Shown piece by piece: positions 8,192-17,256 of a DNA stretch of 64,000 nucleotides. Within the stretch, counting starts at the first letter, position 1, and each line of letters begins with the position of its first letter. A model generated the notes under the pieces. It was not told the DNA's origin, did not search any database, and saw only the letters and a program-made list of their open reading frames with translations. The translations under genes were made by a program, and so were the position numbers. Source of the stretch: Lacrimispora xylanisolvens (GTDB taxonomy: Bacteria; Bacillota; Clostridia; Lachnospirales; Lachnospiraceae); assembly GCA_017084465.1 (NCBI GenBank), contig CP070896.1, forward strand, positions 4,701,501-4,765,500. The letters are read 5' to 3'.

Positions 8192-9454
8192 TTAAGAATA
8201 CTCGGCAATTCTTGTAATGCCCACATAGATCTGGGAGATCTTATACCAGGTTGCAAAATCGATAACTCCCGTCACAGGAAGTTTAAATATGGACTGGAAC
8301 TGACGGACTGCTTCTGCCGTGTTTTCTCCATAAACCCCGTCTGCTGTGATTCTGGGGATTCTGGTATAAACCCCGGCAATGGTATCAAGTTGTTCCTGAA
8401 CCTGGCGCACCTTGTCTCCAGAGGCGCCTACAGTTAAATTATAACCGGGGAAGGAGGAAGGAACACCGGAAACCTGTTCTGCAGTATTGATGTACATGTT
8501 GCTTCCGTAGTAGTTCCGGAGAATTTCAATGGCAGTATAGCCCTGTTCTCCTAAGGTGCAGCTTCCCCATTGGGACATCCAGTTAGGACATGTTACCCGG
8601 TGGCCATCGCAGTACTGGGTTAAGATGGGCTGTTTGATTCCGGGCCGTGATAAGTAGCTGTTAAAGATTTCATCTACAACCTGGGAAATGCTGTCAAAAA
8701 TATTTCTGCCGTGTATCCATTTATGGTCGAAAGCGGTAGAGGAAGTGATGGTGAAGTCATAACCCTGATTCCGGTACCATTCCGTATAAACACGGTTTAA
8801 CGTAAAGCTCATAATCGCCAGAACATTGGCAATAATTGTTTCTCTGGGCCAGGTAGCGTAAATTTCGCTGGAGGCCACATTTTTAATATAATCGCTATAA
8901 GGAACGTAATAATTGGTGGCCGTGGGATCTGTAGGCACACCGTCATGTACAATAATTGTCTGTGGAACTACAACCCGGCTTAATACAATCTCGCCGGTTT
9001 CTGCAACAGGCTTTACCTCGGCCTCTGCTATCTTTGGAGGATAGTCGCCGTACAAAGTATGATCCGGAATGGTAATGGGCGTATCGGGAGTTGTCTCGTC
9101 TTTGACAGGAGTCATGCGGACAGGCTGAATGGCATCCGTGTCTGCCAGGATCTGGGTTCCGGAGATAGCCACTGGTTCATAACCCTGTGCAGTAATAAAA
9201 AGTGAATATTCTGAATACGGCTGTACCAGTCCGGGAGACAGACTTAAATCCACAGGCGGCGCTGATAAACTTACGGTTTCGGACTGACCGGAACTGTCAG
9301 TAGTAACCTTTTCTAAAATGCTGTCTGGATCTCCTGTGTAGGAAATGGTAACTTCTGCGTCCCCGATGGGGTGGTTGTTCTCATTAGATACCACATCTAC
9401 CTGAAGAGAGCCGGTAGCAGCTGTTTCCTGGGCAGTGGTCATATATGGATTCAT
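8192..9454 (-). CDS. SpoIID-like protein with peptidoglycan-binding domain
   Basis: A 420-residue protein with three parts. Residues about 15-115 resemble a carboxypeptidase-regulatory or transthyretin-like beta domain. Residues about 185-320 resemble a SpoIID/LytB fold (YIKNVASSEIYATWPRE, then WMSQWGSCTLGEQGYTAIEI). Residues about 335-410 are a PG_binding_1 repeat (GDKVRQVQEQLDTIAG, then GVYGENTAEAVRQFQ). SpoIID proteins are lytic transglycosylases acting during spore engulfment. The canonical HGVGMSQ motif is changed here to CPNWMSQ, so catalysis is uncertain. No signal peptide is seen. The start at 9454 follows an AAGGGG ribosome site. A sporulation or cortex role is inferred. Confidence 0.75.
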   Translation of the reverse strand: MNPYMTTAQETAATGSLQVDVVSNENNHPIGDAEVTISYTGDPDSILEKVTTDSSGQSETVSLSAPPVDLSLSPGLVQPYSEYSLFITAQGYEPVAISGTQILADTDAIQPVRMTPVKDETTPDTPITIPDHTLYGDYPPKIAEAEVKPVAETGEIVLSRVVVPQTIIVHDGVPTDPTATNYYVPYSDYIKNVASSEIYATWPRETIIANVLAIMSFTLNRVYTEWYRNQGYDFTITSSTAFDHKWIHGRNIFDSISQVVDEIFNSYLSRPGIKQPILTQYCDGHRVTCPNWMSQWGSCTLGEQGYTAIEILRNYYGSNMYINTAEQVSGVPSSFPGYNLTVGASGDKVRQVQEQLDTIAGVYTRIPRITADGVYGENTAEAVRQFQSIFKLPVTGVIDFATWYKISQIYVGITRIAEYS

Positions 9455-9512
9455 AATAGCCCCTTATTGAATGATTATTATTAATATATTAGCTGCTCTG
9501 GGCAATGATTAC

Positions 9513-9560
9513 AAAAGCCCCGCATAAAACTAAATAAATCAGTTTTTTGCGGGGGCTTTT
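9513..9560. terminator. Bidirectional terminator
   Basis: AAAAGCCCCGC (9513-9523) pairs with GCGGGGGCTTTT (9549-9560). A T run follows on the plus strand and a T-rich end on the minus strand. On the minus strand it ends the small gene at 9561-9758. Confidence 0.85.
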
Positions 9561-9758
9561 TTAAAAGAATGATGTTTTGGGTTCATGGAACATGGACTCT
9601 ACATAGCTTCTCATTTCATCGCGGCTATCAATTTCTCTTGCACCATTGATGATGCGGTTTTGATCCTCTTTTGAGAGTCCGGCAAACTGTATCATAATAT
9701 CTGAATGCTGTGCCAGTTCCATGGTAAATCCAATGGGAAGTTCGCTGTTGTCAATCAT
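9561..9758 (-). CDS. Small hypothetical protein, 65 aa
   Basis: Not recognised. A soluble acidic protein (MIDNSELPIGFTMELAQHSD at the N-terminus) with a predicted helical middle, GLSKEDQNRIINGAREID. A good ribosome site (GAGGTGAT) precedes ATG at 9758, and a strong terminator follows the stop directly. Both support a real, separately expressed gene. It has no membrane segment or cysteine. It is divergent from the carA promoter region. Confidence 0.65.
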   Translation of the reverse strand: MIDNSELPIGFTMELAQHSDIMIQFAGLSKEDQNRIINGAREIDSRDEMRSYVESMFHEPKTSFF

Positions 9759-9790
9759 GATTTATCACCTCATGAATAGTTTGTTCTAAG

Positions 9791-9819
9791 TTGACACAAA
9801 GTATGCAGTAATGTATAAT
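9791..9819 (+). promoter_or_regulatory. Upstream promoter P1 of the carAB leader
   Basis: TTGACA (9791-9796), 17-base spacer, TATAAT (9814-9819): full consensus. It starts a leader of about 280 nt before carA. Confidence 0.75.
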
Positions 9820-9918
9820 ATTAATATATTTGCATAAATATACAATTATACCGGTTAAAGTATCTGAAAAAAGAAAAATAATGCATAAAAAGTAGATAAA
9901 TAAAATATAAAAAAACAG

Positions 9919-9947
9919 TTGAAAAATGTCGCGGTATAATGTATAAT
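9919..9947 (+). promoter_or_regulatory. Promoter P2 of carAB
   Basis: TTGAAA (9919-9924), 17-base spacer, TATAAT (9942-9947). It lies 160 nt upstream of the carA start and just before the tandem repeat. Confidence 0.75.
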
Positions 9948-9985
9948 CTATTCAATTTGGTCTGATACCAGTCAGCTCAAAATTA

Positions 9986-10090
9986 ACCCTTGCGGGTATC
10001 CCTTTATGTCCAGAAACCATGGACAAATATTAAGAAACACCCTTACGGGTATCCCTTTATGTCCAGAAACCATGGACAAATATTAAGAAA
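9986..10090 (+). repeat. Two 52-nt direct repeats in the carA leader (period 53)
   Basis: Copies at 9986-10037 and 10039-10090 differ at one base (TTGC against TTAC). Each begins with a small hairpin, ACCC-tetraloop-GGGT. It continues with a second hairpin TGTCCA/TGGACA around the 7-base loop GAAACCA and ends in an A-rich tail (AAATATTAAGAAA). The period is not a multiple of three, so this is not a coding repeat. It is transcribed from both promoters and ends 17 bases before carA. It may be a tandem RNA sensor. Confidence 0.8.
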
Positions 10091-10107
10091 GGATTGGGAC
10101 TTTGCGT

Positions 10108-11187
10108 ATGAAAGCTTTTTTAATACTGGAAGACGGCACTGTTTTTTACAGGCACGAGCATTGGTTCAAAACGGGAAGTGATCAGTGAGATCGTATTTAA
10201 TACTTCCATGACGGGTTATTTAGAAGTCCTCACCGACCCATCCTATGCGGGACAGGCAGTTGTGATGACATATCCGCTAATTGGTAATTACGGCATTTGT
10301 CAGGAAGATATGGAGTCATACAAACCTTGGCCGGATGGCTACATTGTCAGAGAATTATCTAGAATCCCCAGCAACTTTAGAAGCGAGGATACCATTCAGC
10401 ATTTCTTAGAAATTAACGACATTCCAGGTATCAGTGGTATCGATACGAGAGCCCTAACAAAATCTTAAGAGAAAAAGGTACAATGAACGGCATGATCACA
10501 ACCGATGAAGGATTTGATCTTGACGAAGTCATTTCGCGTATGAAAACTTATTCCGTAACGGGCGTTGTGAATGCAACCACCTGTAAGGAATCTTATGTGC
10601 TTCCCGGTGAAGGCAAGCGGGTAGCGCTGTTAGATTTAGGAGCTAAAAAGAATATTGCACGGTCTTTAAATGAAAGAGGCTGTGAAGTTACTGTATATCC
10701 TGCGGATACGAAAGCAGAAGTTATTCTTTCCACAAATCCAGATGGAATTATGCTGTCAAACGGCCCTGGAGATCCAAAGGAGTGTACGGAGATTATTAAA
10801 GAAATCCGCAAACTGTACGAATCACAGGTTCCCATCTTTGCAATCTGCCTTGGACATCAGCTGATGGCACTGGCCACTGGCGCTGATACCCATAAACTGA
10901 AATACGGACACAGAGGCGGTAATCACCCGGTTAAGGATTTAGAAACCGGAAGAGTCTACATCTCTTCTCAGAACCATGGATATGTGGTGGATGAAGATAC
11001 TGTAGATCCGGCTGTGGCAGTTCCTGCATTTGTTAACGTCAACGACGGAACAAACGAAGGAATGAAATATACCGGAAAGAACATATTTACCGTACAGTAC
11101 CACCCGGAAGCCTGCCCCGGACCTCAGGATTCCAGCTACTTATTTGACCGGTTTATAAATATGATGGAGGTGGGAAAGAATGCCTAA
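10108..11187 (+). CDS. carA: Carbamoyl-phosphate synthase small (glutaminase) subunit (two frameshifts)
   Basis: Releases ammonia from glutamine and passes it to CarB for carbamoyl phosphate, used in pyrimidine and arginine synthesis. It starts [13 protein letters not shown] at 10108. The T6 run at 10142-10147 (one T too many) and the A4 run at 10459-10462 (one A too few) break the frame; corrected, the protein is about 359 residues, the family length. The N-terminal CPSase domain includes [19 protein letters not shown]. The class I amidotransferase domain has the nucleophile cysteine in FAICLGHQ and the His/Glu pair in [10 protein letters not shown]. It overlaps carB by 8 bases. The ribosome site is weak, which fits a regulated leader. 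Confidence 0.95.
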
Positions 11188-14100
11188 GAATCAGGAGATC
11201 AAAAAAGTACTAGTTCTTGGATCTGGTCCGATTATCATCGGTCAGGCAGCAGAATTTGATTATGCCGGAACCCAGGCATGCCGTTCTTTAAGAGAAGAAG
11301 GAATTGAAGTTGTCTTATTAAACTCCAACCCTGCGACCATCATGACTGATAAAGACATTGCAGATAAGGTTTATATTGAGCCCCTGACAGTAGAGGTTGT
11401 AGAGCAGCTGATTTTAAAAGAAAGACCGGACAGCGTTCTTCCTACGCTGGGAGGACAGGCAGGCTTAAACCTTGCCATGGAGCTGGAAGATAAGGGCTTT
11501 TTTGAAAAGAACAATGTACGCCTCATCGGAACCACTGCTCTGACCATTAAAAAGGCAGAAGACCGGGAGATGTTTAAGGAAACCATGGAGAAGATCGGTG
11601 AGCCGGTAGCTCCTTCGGATATTGTTGAAAATGTGGAAGATGGATTAAGAATCGCCGAGCAGATCGGTTATCCCATCGTTTTACGTCCTGCATATACACT
11701 GGGAGGCTCAGGCGGCGGAATTGCTGAAAATCCGGCACAGTGCCGGGAAATCCTGGAAAATGGACTCCGTTTATCCCGTGTGGGTCAGGTTCTTGTGGAA
11801 CGCTGTATCGCAGGCTGGAAAGAGATAGAATATGAAGTAATGCGTGATGGAGCAGGCAATGTAATTACTGTCTGCAACATGGAAAACCTGGATCCGGTAG
11901 GAGTTCATACAGGCGACAGCATCGTAGTGGCTCCTTCCCAGACACTGGGAGATAAAGAATACCAGATGCTTCGTACCTCTGCATTAAAGATCATCAGCGA
12001 ATTAGGCATAACAGGAGGCTGTAACGTTCAGTACGCTCTTCACCCTGAAAGCTTTGAGTACTGTGTAATCGAGGTGAATCCACGAGTGAGCCGTTCCTCC
12101 GCTCTGGCTTCCAAGGCAACCGGATACCCCATCGCCAAGGTTGCAGCTAAGATCGCTCTGGGATACACCCTTGATGAGATTAAAAATGCCGTAACCAGGA
12201 AAACCTACGCAAGCTTTGAGCCCATGCTGGATTACTGTGTGGTTAAGATGCCACGCCTTCCCTTTGATAAGTTTTTAAGTGCCAAGAGAACCCTTGGAAC
12301 CCAGATGAAGGCAACCGGAGAGGTAATGAGTATCTGTACCAATTTCGAAGGCGGCTTAATGAAAGCAATACGTTCCCTGGAACAGCATGTAGACAGCTTA
12401 ATGTCTTATGATTTTACAGGTCTTACCGATGACCAGCTGACAGAAACACTTCATCAGGTAGATGACAGAAGAATCTGGGTGATTGCAGAAGCATTAAGAA
12501 GAGGCTTTACCTATGAACTCATTCACGACATCACAAAGATTGATGTCTGGTTTATTGATAAGCTGGCAATTCTGGTGGAGATGGAAGAAGCCTTAAAGAA
12601 GGGGCCTCTCACCACTGAGCTTTTAAAAGAAGCAAAGAGACTGGAATTCCCGGATACAGTCATTTCAAGGCTGACAGGTATATCTATAGAAGAAATACAT
12701 CAGACCAGAAAAGAAAACGGGATAATAGCTGCCTTTAAGATGGTAGATACCTGTGCGGCAGAATTTGCGGCAGAGACACCATATTACTACTCCTGCTTTG
12801 GAAGTGAGAATGAGGCAGAGCAGACAACAGGAAGAAAAAAGGTTCTGGTATTAGGCTCCGGCCCAATCCGAATCGGTCAGGGTATAGAATTTGACTTCTG
12901 TTCCGTTCACAGTACCTGGAGTTTCAGCAAAGAAGGATATGAGACTATCATTATCAATAACAATCCGGAAACAGTCAGTACGGATTTTGACATTGCAGAT
13001 AAGCTGTATTTTGAGCCCCTTACTCCGGAAGATGTGGAGAGCATTGTTGATATTGAAAAACCAGATGGAGCAGTGGTGCAGTTCGGCGGCCAGACAGCCA
13101 TCAAGCTGACAGAGGCACTGATGAAGATGGGAGTTCCCATTCTTGGAACAGCAGCAGAAGATGTGGATGCGGCAGAAGACCGGGAACTGTTTGATAAGAT
13201 TCTGGAAGAATGTCAGATTCCAAGGCCAGCAGGCCAGACAGTTTATACAGCAGAAGAGGCTAAGAAGGCTGCTGCAAAACTTGGTTATCCGGTTCTTGTT
13301 AGACCTTCCTACGTACTGGGTGGTCAGGGAATGCAGATCGCTATTTCCGATCAGGATATTGATGAATTTATCGCCATCATCAACCAGATTGCTCAGGAAC
13401 ACCCTATTTTAGTAGACAAATATATCGTCGGCAAAGAGATCGAGGTAGATGCAGTCTGTGACGGAGAAGATATCCTCATACCGGGAATCATGGAGCATAT
13501 CGAGCGTGCAGGCGTTCACTCCGGAGACAGTATCTCTGTATATCCCGCTCAGAGCTTAAATGAAGACATCAAGGACAAGCTTGTAGAATATACCAGAAGA
13601 CTTGCAAGAGCACTTCATGTAAAGGGAATGATCAACATTCAGTTTATTGTCAGCGGAGAAGATGTTTATGTAATCGAAGTAAATCCACGTTCTTCCCGTA
13701 CAGTGCCATATATCAGCAAGGTGACTGGAATCCCCATTGTTCCCCTGGCAACCAGAGTTATCTGCGGTCATACCATAAAAGAACTTGGTTATGAGCCAGG
13801 ACTTCAGCCGGAAGCAGATTATATTGCGGTTAAGATGCCGGTATTCTCCTTTGAAAAGATCCGTGGCGCAGACATCAGCCTCGGGCCTGAGATGAAATCC
13901 ACTGGAGAGTGTCTGGGAATTGCAAAGACCTTTAATGAGGCGCTTTACAAAGCTTTTGCAGGATCAGGGATCAAGCTTCCAAAGCATAAGAACATGATCA
14001 TAACAGTAAAAGATTCTGATAAAGAAGAGATTATCGACATTGCCCGCAGATTTAAAGATCAGGGCTACAAGATCTTCTCTACTGCCGGTACCGCCAAGGT

Positions 14101-14383
14101 GTTAAACGATAACGGAATCAAGGCATTCCAGGTACGCAAGCTGGAGCAGGAGTCCCCCAACCTCCTGGATCTGATTCTGGGTCATGAGATTGACCTGGTT
14201 ATCGATACTCCGCCTCAGGGCGCAGACAGATGCAAGGATGGATTTGTAATCCGCAGAAATGCCATCGAAACCGGCGTGACCGTGCTTACGTCCTTAGATA
14301 CGGCAGCAGCCCTTGTAACCAGCATGGAAAACAGAGCGAAGGAACTCACTCTGGTTGACATTGCGTTAGTAAAAAATGTATAA
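11180..14383 (+). CDS. carB: Carbamoyl-phosphate synthase large subunit
   Basis: A 1067-residue protein, full length and uninterrupted. Two homologous ATP-grasp halves start at [20 protein letters not shown] (residue about 8) and [20 protein letters not shown] (residue about 553). They phosphorylate bicarbonate and then carbamate. The last 130 residues form the MGS-like allosteric domain ([20 protein letters not shown]). It is translationally coupled to carA by an 8-base overlap. No arginine or pyrimidine genes follow directly; a hypothetical gene and a strong terminator end the unit. Confidence 0.98.
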   Translation: MPKNQEIKKVLVLGSGPIIIGQAAEFDYAGTQACRSLREEGIEVVLLNSNPATIMTDKDIADKVYIEPLTVEVVEQLILKERPDSVLPTLGGQAGLNLAMELEDKGFFEKNNVRLIGTTALTIKKAEDREMFKETMEKIGEPVAPSDIVENVEDGLRIAEQIGYPIVLRPAYTLGGSGGGIAENPAQCREILENGLRLSRVGQVLVERCIAGWKEIEYEVMRDGAGNVITVCNMENLDPVGVHTGDSIVVAPSQTLGDKEYQMLRTSALKIISELGITGGCNVQYALHPESFEYCVIEVNPRVSRSSALASKATGYPIAKVAAKIALGYTLDEIKNAVTRKTYASFEPMLDYCVVKMPRLPFDKFLSAKRTLGTQMKATGEVMSICTNFEGGLMKAIRSLEQHVDSLMSYDFTGLTDDQLTETLHQVDDRRIWVIAEALRRGFTYELIHDITKIDVWFIDKLAILVEMEEALKKGPLTTELLKEAKRLEFPDTVISRLTGISIEEIHQTRKENGIIAAFKMVDTCAAEFAAETPYYYSCFGSENEAEQTTGRKKVLVLGSGPIRIGQGIEFDFCSVHSTWSFSKEGYETIIINNNPETVSTDFDIADKLYFEPLTPEDVESIVDIEKPDGAVVQFGGQTAIKLTEALMKMGVPILGTAAEDVDAAEDRELFDKILEECQIPRPAGQTVYTAEEAKKAAAKLGYPVLVRPSYVLGGQGMQIAISDQDIDEFIAIINQIAQEHPILVDKYIVGKEIEVDAVCDGEDILIPGIMEHIERAGVHSGDSISVYPAQSLNEDIKDKLVEYTRRLARALHVKGMINIQFIVSGEDVYVIEVNPRSSRTVPYISKVTGIPIVPLATRVICGHTIKELGYEPGLQPEADYIAVKMPVFSFEKIRGADISLGPEMKSTGECLGIAKTFNEALYKAFAGSGIKLPKHKNMIITVKDSDKEEIIDIARRFKDQGYKIFSTAGTAKVLNDNGIKAFQVRKLEQESPNLLDLILGHEIDLVIDTPPQGADRCKDGFVIRRNAIETGVTVLTSLDTAAALVTSMENRAKELTLVDIALVKNV

Positions 14384-14397
14384 GGAATCACAATATC

Positions 14398-14706
14398 ATG
14401 GTATTTTATATTAATAAACAGGCTGTAGAAATTAAAACCAGGTTTGAAAACGCGCCTTTAACATCCCCCAATGAAGCGTGTGCGGCTATGGGAATGCTTT
14501 ATAAGATCTACGGTCTGCCTGTTCCGGAAAAAAAGGAAATGGTCAGTGATATGAAGAAGGATTTTCATGAGGCAGTTGCAGCGCGTCCGGTTCCGTCGGA
14601 ATTTGCAGCTAAAATCATCAGCCTTCTTGACGAGTATTATAAAGATGATCGGGTAACAGATGAAATATATGAGCTGTTGAAATACAGCTATGAAGAACAG
14701 CGTTAA
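14398..14706 (+). CDS. Hypothetical protein, 102 aa, downstream of carB
   Basis: Not recognised. A soluble, mostly helical protein of 102 residues starting MVFYINKQAVEIKTRFENAP, with AAGGAA 11 bases before ATG. It begins 14 bases after carB and is followed by a strong terminator, so it is the last gene of the carAB transcript. No catalytic motif or membrane helix is visible. Its position makes a small accessory or regulatory role in nitrogen metabolism possible, but nothing in the sequence shows this. Confidence 0.7.
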   Translation: MVFYINKQAVEIKTRFENAPLTSPNEACAAMGMLYKIYGLPVPEKKEMVSDMKKDFHEAVAARPVPSEFAAKIISLLDEYYKDDRVTDEIYELLKYSYEEQR

Positions 14707-14727
14707 TAATTTATAGATAAGTGATAT

Positions 14728-14771
14728 AAAACACCTTCCGCTACTTAAATAAGTAACGGAAGGTGTTTTTT
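14728..14771. terminator. Strong bidirectional terminator
   Basis: AAAACACCTTCCG (14728-14740) pairs with CGGAAGGTGTTTT (14757-14769), followed by further Ts. It separates the carAB unit from the convergent cotJ operon. Confidence 0.92.
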
Positions 14772-14782
14772 GTCACAGCATC

Positions 14783-15400
14783 TTACATTTCTTTCTTTAC
14801 AAACTGCTTGTCAAATTCAGGGTTAAAATAATAGTAATTTTTTGGATTTAACGTAGTTTTTATATTTTCCAGAGCCTCACCAAATCTCTGGAAATGAACT
14901 ACTTCCCGGGCCCGCAAAAATTTAAGAGGTTCTCTTACATCCGGGTCCTCGATCATACGAATTAAATTATCGTAAGTGGTTCTGGCTTTCTGTTCTGCTG
15001 CAAGATCTTCTATCAAATCAGTGATAGCGTCGCCTTTGGACTGGAATTCACAGGCATTAAAAGGAACTCCGGCGGCGGCTGTTGGCCACAGGGCTGTAGT
15101 GTGATCAATATAATAAGCATCAAAACCAGCTGTTTTTGCCTGTTCAATGGTCAGGTTTTTTGTAAGCTGGTAAATAATGGAGCAAACCATCTCCAAATGC
15201 CCCAGCTCTTCCGTTCCGATATCGGTTAAAAGTCCTCCCACTTCCTTGCATGGCATGGTATATCTTTGGGAAAGATAACGCATGGAAGCTGCCAGCTCTC
15301 CGTCAGGTCCGCCAAACTGGCTGATAATTAGAGAAGCCGTTTTGGGACAGGTATTTTTAATATTTACAGGAAATTGCAGTCTTTTTTCATAGGTCCACAT
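14783..15400 (-). CDS. cotJC: Spore coat protein CotJC, manganese-catalase family
   Basis: A 205-residue ferritin-like protein of the manganese-catalase family, found in the spore coat. The dimanganese ligands fall in GGPDGELAASMRYL, GTEELGHLEM and AAEQKARTTYDNLI, then REVVHFQRFGEAL. The start MWTYEKRLQFPVN at 15400 is chosen because GGAGGTG lies upstream and the ATG overlaps the stop of cotJB (TAATG). The longer frame from 15421 lacks a ribosome site. It probably detoxifies peroxide in the coat. It is the last gene of a three-gene sporulation operon. Confidence 0.95.
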   Translation of the reverse strand: MWTYEKRLQFPVNIKNTCPKTASLIISQFGGPDGELAASMRYLSQRYTMPCKEVGGLLTDIGTEELGHLEMVCSIIYQLTKNLTIEQAKTAGFDAYYIDHTTALWPTAAAGVPFNACEFQSKGDAITDLIEDLAAEQKARTTYDNLIRMIEDPDVREPLKFLRAREVVHFQRFGEALENIKTTLNPKNYYYFNPEFDKQFVKKEM

Positions 15401-15696
15401 TAAAATGCACCTCCTTCCCATGGAAGAGGTCCGTCACTCCAGGTAAAATGTCTCTGGTCCGGATATTTTGTGTTTGATTTTGTCTTATTGTTGCTGTCTG
15501 GGCAGATACAGTTCATGGTGAGCGGCTCAAAATTATCTGCATAGGTTTGAAGAAGCTGTTTTCTCTGGGTCATTGCGTCTTTAAAAGCGTTGAGAGCGTT
15601 TTCGTCAAGCGGATGGGTATCTAAATAAAGATTTAGATCATTTACGGTAAAGCTGATTTCAGTGATCTGACTGAGCAGGTTCTTTTGATCAATCAT
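15400..15696 (-). CDS. cotJB: Spore coat protein CotJB
   Basis: A 98-residue small coat protein. The helical N-terminus (ITEISFTVNDLNLYLDTHPL) and the C-terminal DQRHFTWSDGPLPWEGG match CotJB. Its stop overlaps the start of cotJC. Its start overlaps the end of cotJA by 8 bases, so all three are translationally coupled. Expression in the mother cell is expected from the family; I do not see a convincing sporulation sigma-factor promoter. Confidence 0.9.
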   Translation of the reverse strand: MIDQKNLLSQITEISFTVNDLNLYLDTHPLDENALNAFKDAMTQRKQLLQTYADNFEPLTMNCICPDSNNKTKSNTKYPDQRHFTWSDGPLPWEGGAF

Positions 15697-15883
15697 GACT
15701 ATTCCCTCCTGTTACATAAAATGGTAAATCAAGGCTGGGGAATATGGTTCCGTGTTTTAAAGCAGTTTTAGGATCGTAAGGTTGTTCCCAAGGCTGCATG
15801 GGAACGGTTGCTATGGCTAATGATACGGTTTTGCTGGGTGTTGCAGTTTCACATTCACATTCTTTTACAGCTACTGAATTCAT
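15689..15883 (-). CDS. cotJA: Spore coat-associated protein CotJA
   Basis: A 64-residue protein beginning MNSVAVKECECETATPSKTV. The diagnostic segment is MQPWEQPYDPKTALKHGTIF followed by PSLDLPF. The start at 15883 is chosen because GGGAG lies 10 bases upstream; the frame open from 15958 has no ribosome site. It is the first gene of cotJABC. Confidence 0.88.
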   Translation of the reverse strand: MNSVAVKECECETATPSKTVSLAIATVPMQPWEQPYDPKTALKHGTIFPSLDLPFYVTGGNSHD

Positions 15884-15989
15884 AGTAACACTCCCTTCTT
15901 TTGATGAATTCTTTAACTCTTTTTTATTATGGAACGAAAATGAAAATTTACTTTGCAAAAATTATCCCAGATTACCCATTGTGATGTTA

Positions 15990-16018
15990 TTGTAATAATG
16001 AAGAAAATGAAATATAAT
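15990..16018 (+). promoter_or_regulatory. Promoter of the NYN-domain gene
   Basis: TTGTAA (15990-15995), 17-base spacer, TATAAT (16013-16018). A second TTGACA lies at 16034-16039 but lacks a clear -10 box. Confidence 0.55.
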
Positions 16019-16079
16019 AGAGACAAAGTCAAGGGAATTGACATAAAATGTAAAACAATTATGACGGGAGAGCAGACGA

Positions 16080-16994
16080 TTGAGTGATAAGAAATTTGCA
16101 GTTTTGATTGATTCGGATAATATATCCGCCAAGTACATTACGTGTATTCTGGATGAGATGACCCGATACGGGGTAATTACATACAAAAGAATCTACGGTG
16201 ACTGGACAAGCGCCCAGATGGGCAAATGGAAGATGGAGCTTCTAGAGAATTCCATCACACCAATTCAGCAGTTTTCCAATACAGTAGGAAAGAATGCAAC
16301 CGATTCCGCTCTGATTATCGATGCTATGGATTTGCTCTATACGGATAACGTAGATGGATTTTGTATTGTTTCCAGTGACAGCGATTTTACCCGACTTGCC
16401 AGCCGTCTGCGGGAATCAGGTAAGGAAGTCATTGGAATGGGAGAGGAAAAAACACCCAAGTCTTTCCGTGCTGCCTGTACCGTATTTACCAATCTTGAAG
16501 TTTTACTGGATCAGGACGAAGAGGGAACTGGCGGTGGCGCCATTGGAAAAGAAGTAATTGAACAGGATATTGCTTCTATAATACTTGAGAATGAGGATAA
16601 GAACAAAGCAACTGGTCTGGGAGAAATCGGCAACCGTCTGGTTAAAAAATATTCGGATTTTGATGTGAGAAATTACGGATACAGCTCTTTGTCCAAGTTT
16701 CTTGAAGAGATGGATAGTTTTGAACTGAGAAAGACCAGCAATGTAGTCACTGTCCGTATGAAGGACAACCGTACCAGAAAGCAGGAACTTGATGATTATG
16801 CTGTGAAACTGGTCAAAGGCAGCGGTAAGAATGGAATGGAGCTGGCGGCACTTGGGAATGGAATGCATCGTAAATTTACTGATTTTAAAGTAAAGGATTA
16901 TGGTTACTCCACGTTTTCCAAGTTTGTACACAGCATTTCCCAGCTGGAAGTCCGGGAGAATAAAAACAACAGCAAATCAGTATTTTTAAAATAA
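16080..16994 (+). CDS. NYN-domain ribonuclease-like protein with two OST-HTH/LOTUS domains
   Basis: A 304-residue protein starting at TTG behind GGGAGAG. The NYN (PIN-like) nuclease domain spans residues about 5-140, with acidic catalytic positions in AVLIDSDNISAKY, NATDSALIIDAMDLL and VSSDSDFTRLASRL. Two OST-HTH/LOTUS RNA-binding modules follow (about 155-225, NYGYSSLSKFLEEMDSF; and about 240-304, DYGYSTFSKFVHSI). Such proteins are thought to bind structured or G-rich RNA and cleave or remodel it. The target is unknown. It has its own promoter and terminator and stands alone. Confidence 0.88.
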   Translation: MSDKKFAVLIDSDNISAKYITCILDEMTRYGVITYKRIYGDWTSAQMGKWKMELLENSITPIQQFSNTVGKNATDSALIIDAMDLLYTDNVDGFCIVSSDSDFTRLASRLRESGKEVIGMGEEKTPKSFRAACTVFTNLEVLLDQDEEGTGGGAIGKEVIEQDIASIILENEDKNKATGLGEIGNRLVKKYSDFDVRNYGYSSLSKFLEEMDSFELRKTSNVVTVRMKDNRTRKQELDDYAVKLVKGSGKNGMELAALGNGMHRKFTDFKVKDYGYSTFSKFVHSISQLEVRENKNNSKSVFLK

Positions 16995-16999
16995 ATGAG

Positions 17000-17044
17000 A
17001 AAGACTGTGGAGGAGGGCGTTGGATACTTTCTTCACAGTCTTTT
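17000..17044 (+). terminator. Terminator of the NYN-domain gene
   Basis: AAAGACTGTG (17000-17009) pairs with CACAGTCTTT (17034-17043), followed by Ts. Confidence 0.85.
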
Positions 17045-17134
17045 ATACAGTTTGTAAAATTTACCAGAAAAAATTTGCTTAATTATGCCATTCCAAGGGG
17101 AGAATAAGTGGAGAAAACCTCGTAGGAATCAGGG

Positions 17135-17154
17135 TTTTACAAGACATTGTAAAA
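17135..17154. repeat. Perfect inverted repeat before the tRNA promoter
   Basis: TTTTACAA (17135-17142) and TTGTAAAA (17147-17154) are separated by GACA. It lies 26 bases upstream of the tRNA -35 box and could be a protein-binding site. Confidence 0.5.
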
Positions 17155-17179
17155 AAAGAAAAAAATTGACAAAAAAGTG

Positions 17180-17208
17180 TTGACAATTAATACAATTCAT
17201 ATTATACT
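17180..17208 (+). promoter_or_regulatory. Promoter of the tRNA-Val/tRNA-Met unit
   Basis: TTGACA (17180-17185), 17-base spacer, TATACT (17203-17208). Confidence 0.85.
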
Positions 17209-17256
17209 AATGAAGCAGTCGGGAACGAGAGAAAATAAAAGCTCCTGACAAGCACT

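Noticed and set aside
9986..10090. CRISPR array
   Set aside because: There are only two nearly adjacent copies with a one-base gap and no spacers; no cas genes are in the window.
9986..10107. PyrR-binding attenuator before carA
   Set aside because: The hairpin contains TCCAGA but lacks the full conserved PyrR loop, and there is no following terminator before carA.
9990..10181. Open frame of 63 codons across the carA leader repeats
   Set aside because: The 53-base period puts the copies in different frames and the frame runs into the carA coding sequence, so it is not a protein repeat.
12851..13402. Minus-strand open frame of 183 codons inside carB
   Set aside because: It lies antisense to a fully conserved part of carB, has no ribosome site and looks like random shadow sequence.
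15884..15990. Sporulation sigma-factor promoter upstream of cotJA
   Set aside because: A CATAATAAA-like string exists on the minus strand, but no matching -35 box is convincing.
16503..16931. Minus-strand open frame of 142 codons inside the NYN-domain gene
   Set aside because: Antisense to conserved OST-HTH coding sequence, with no recognisable protein features.
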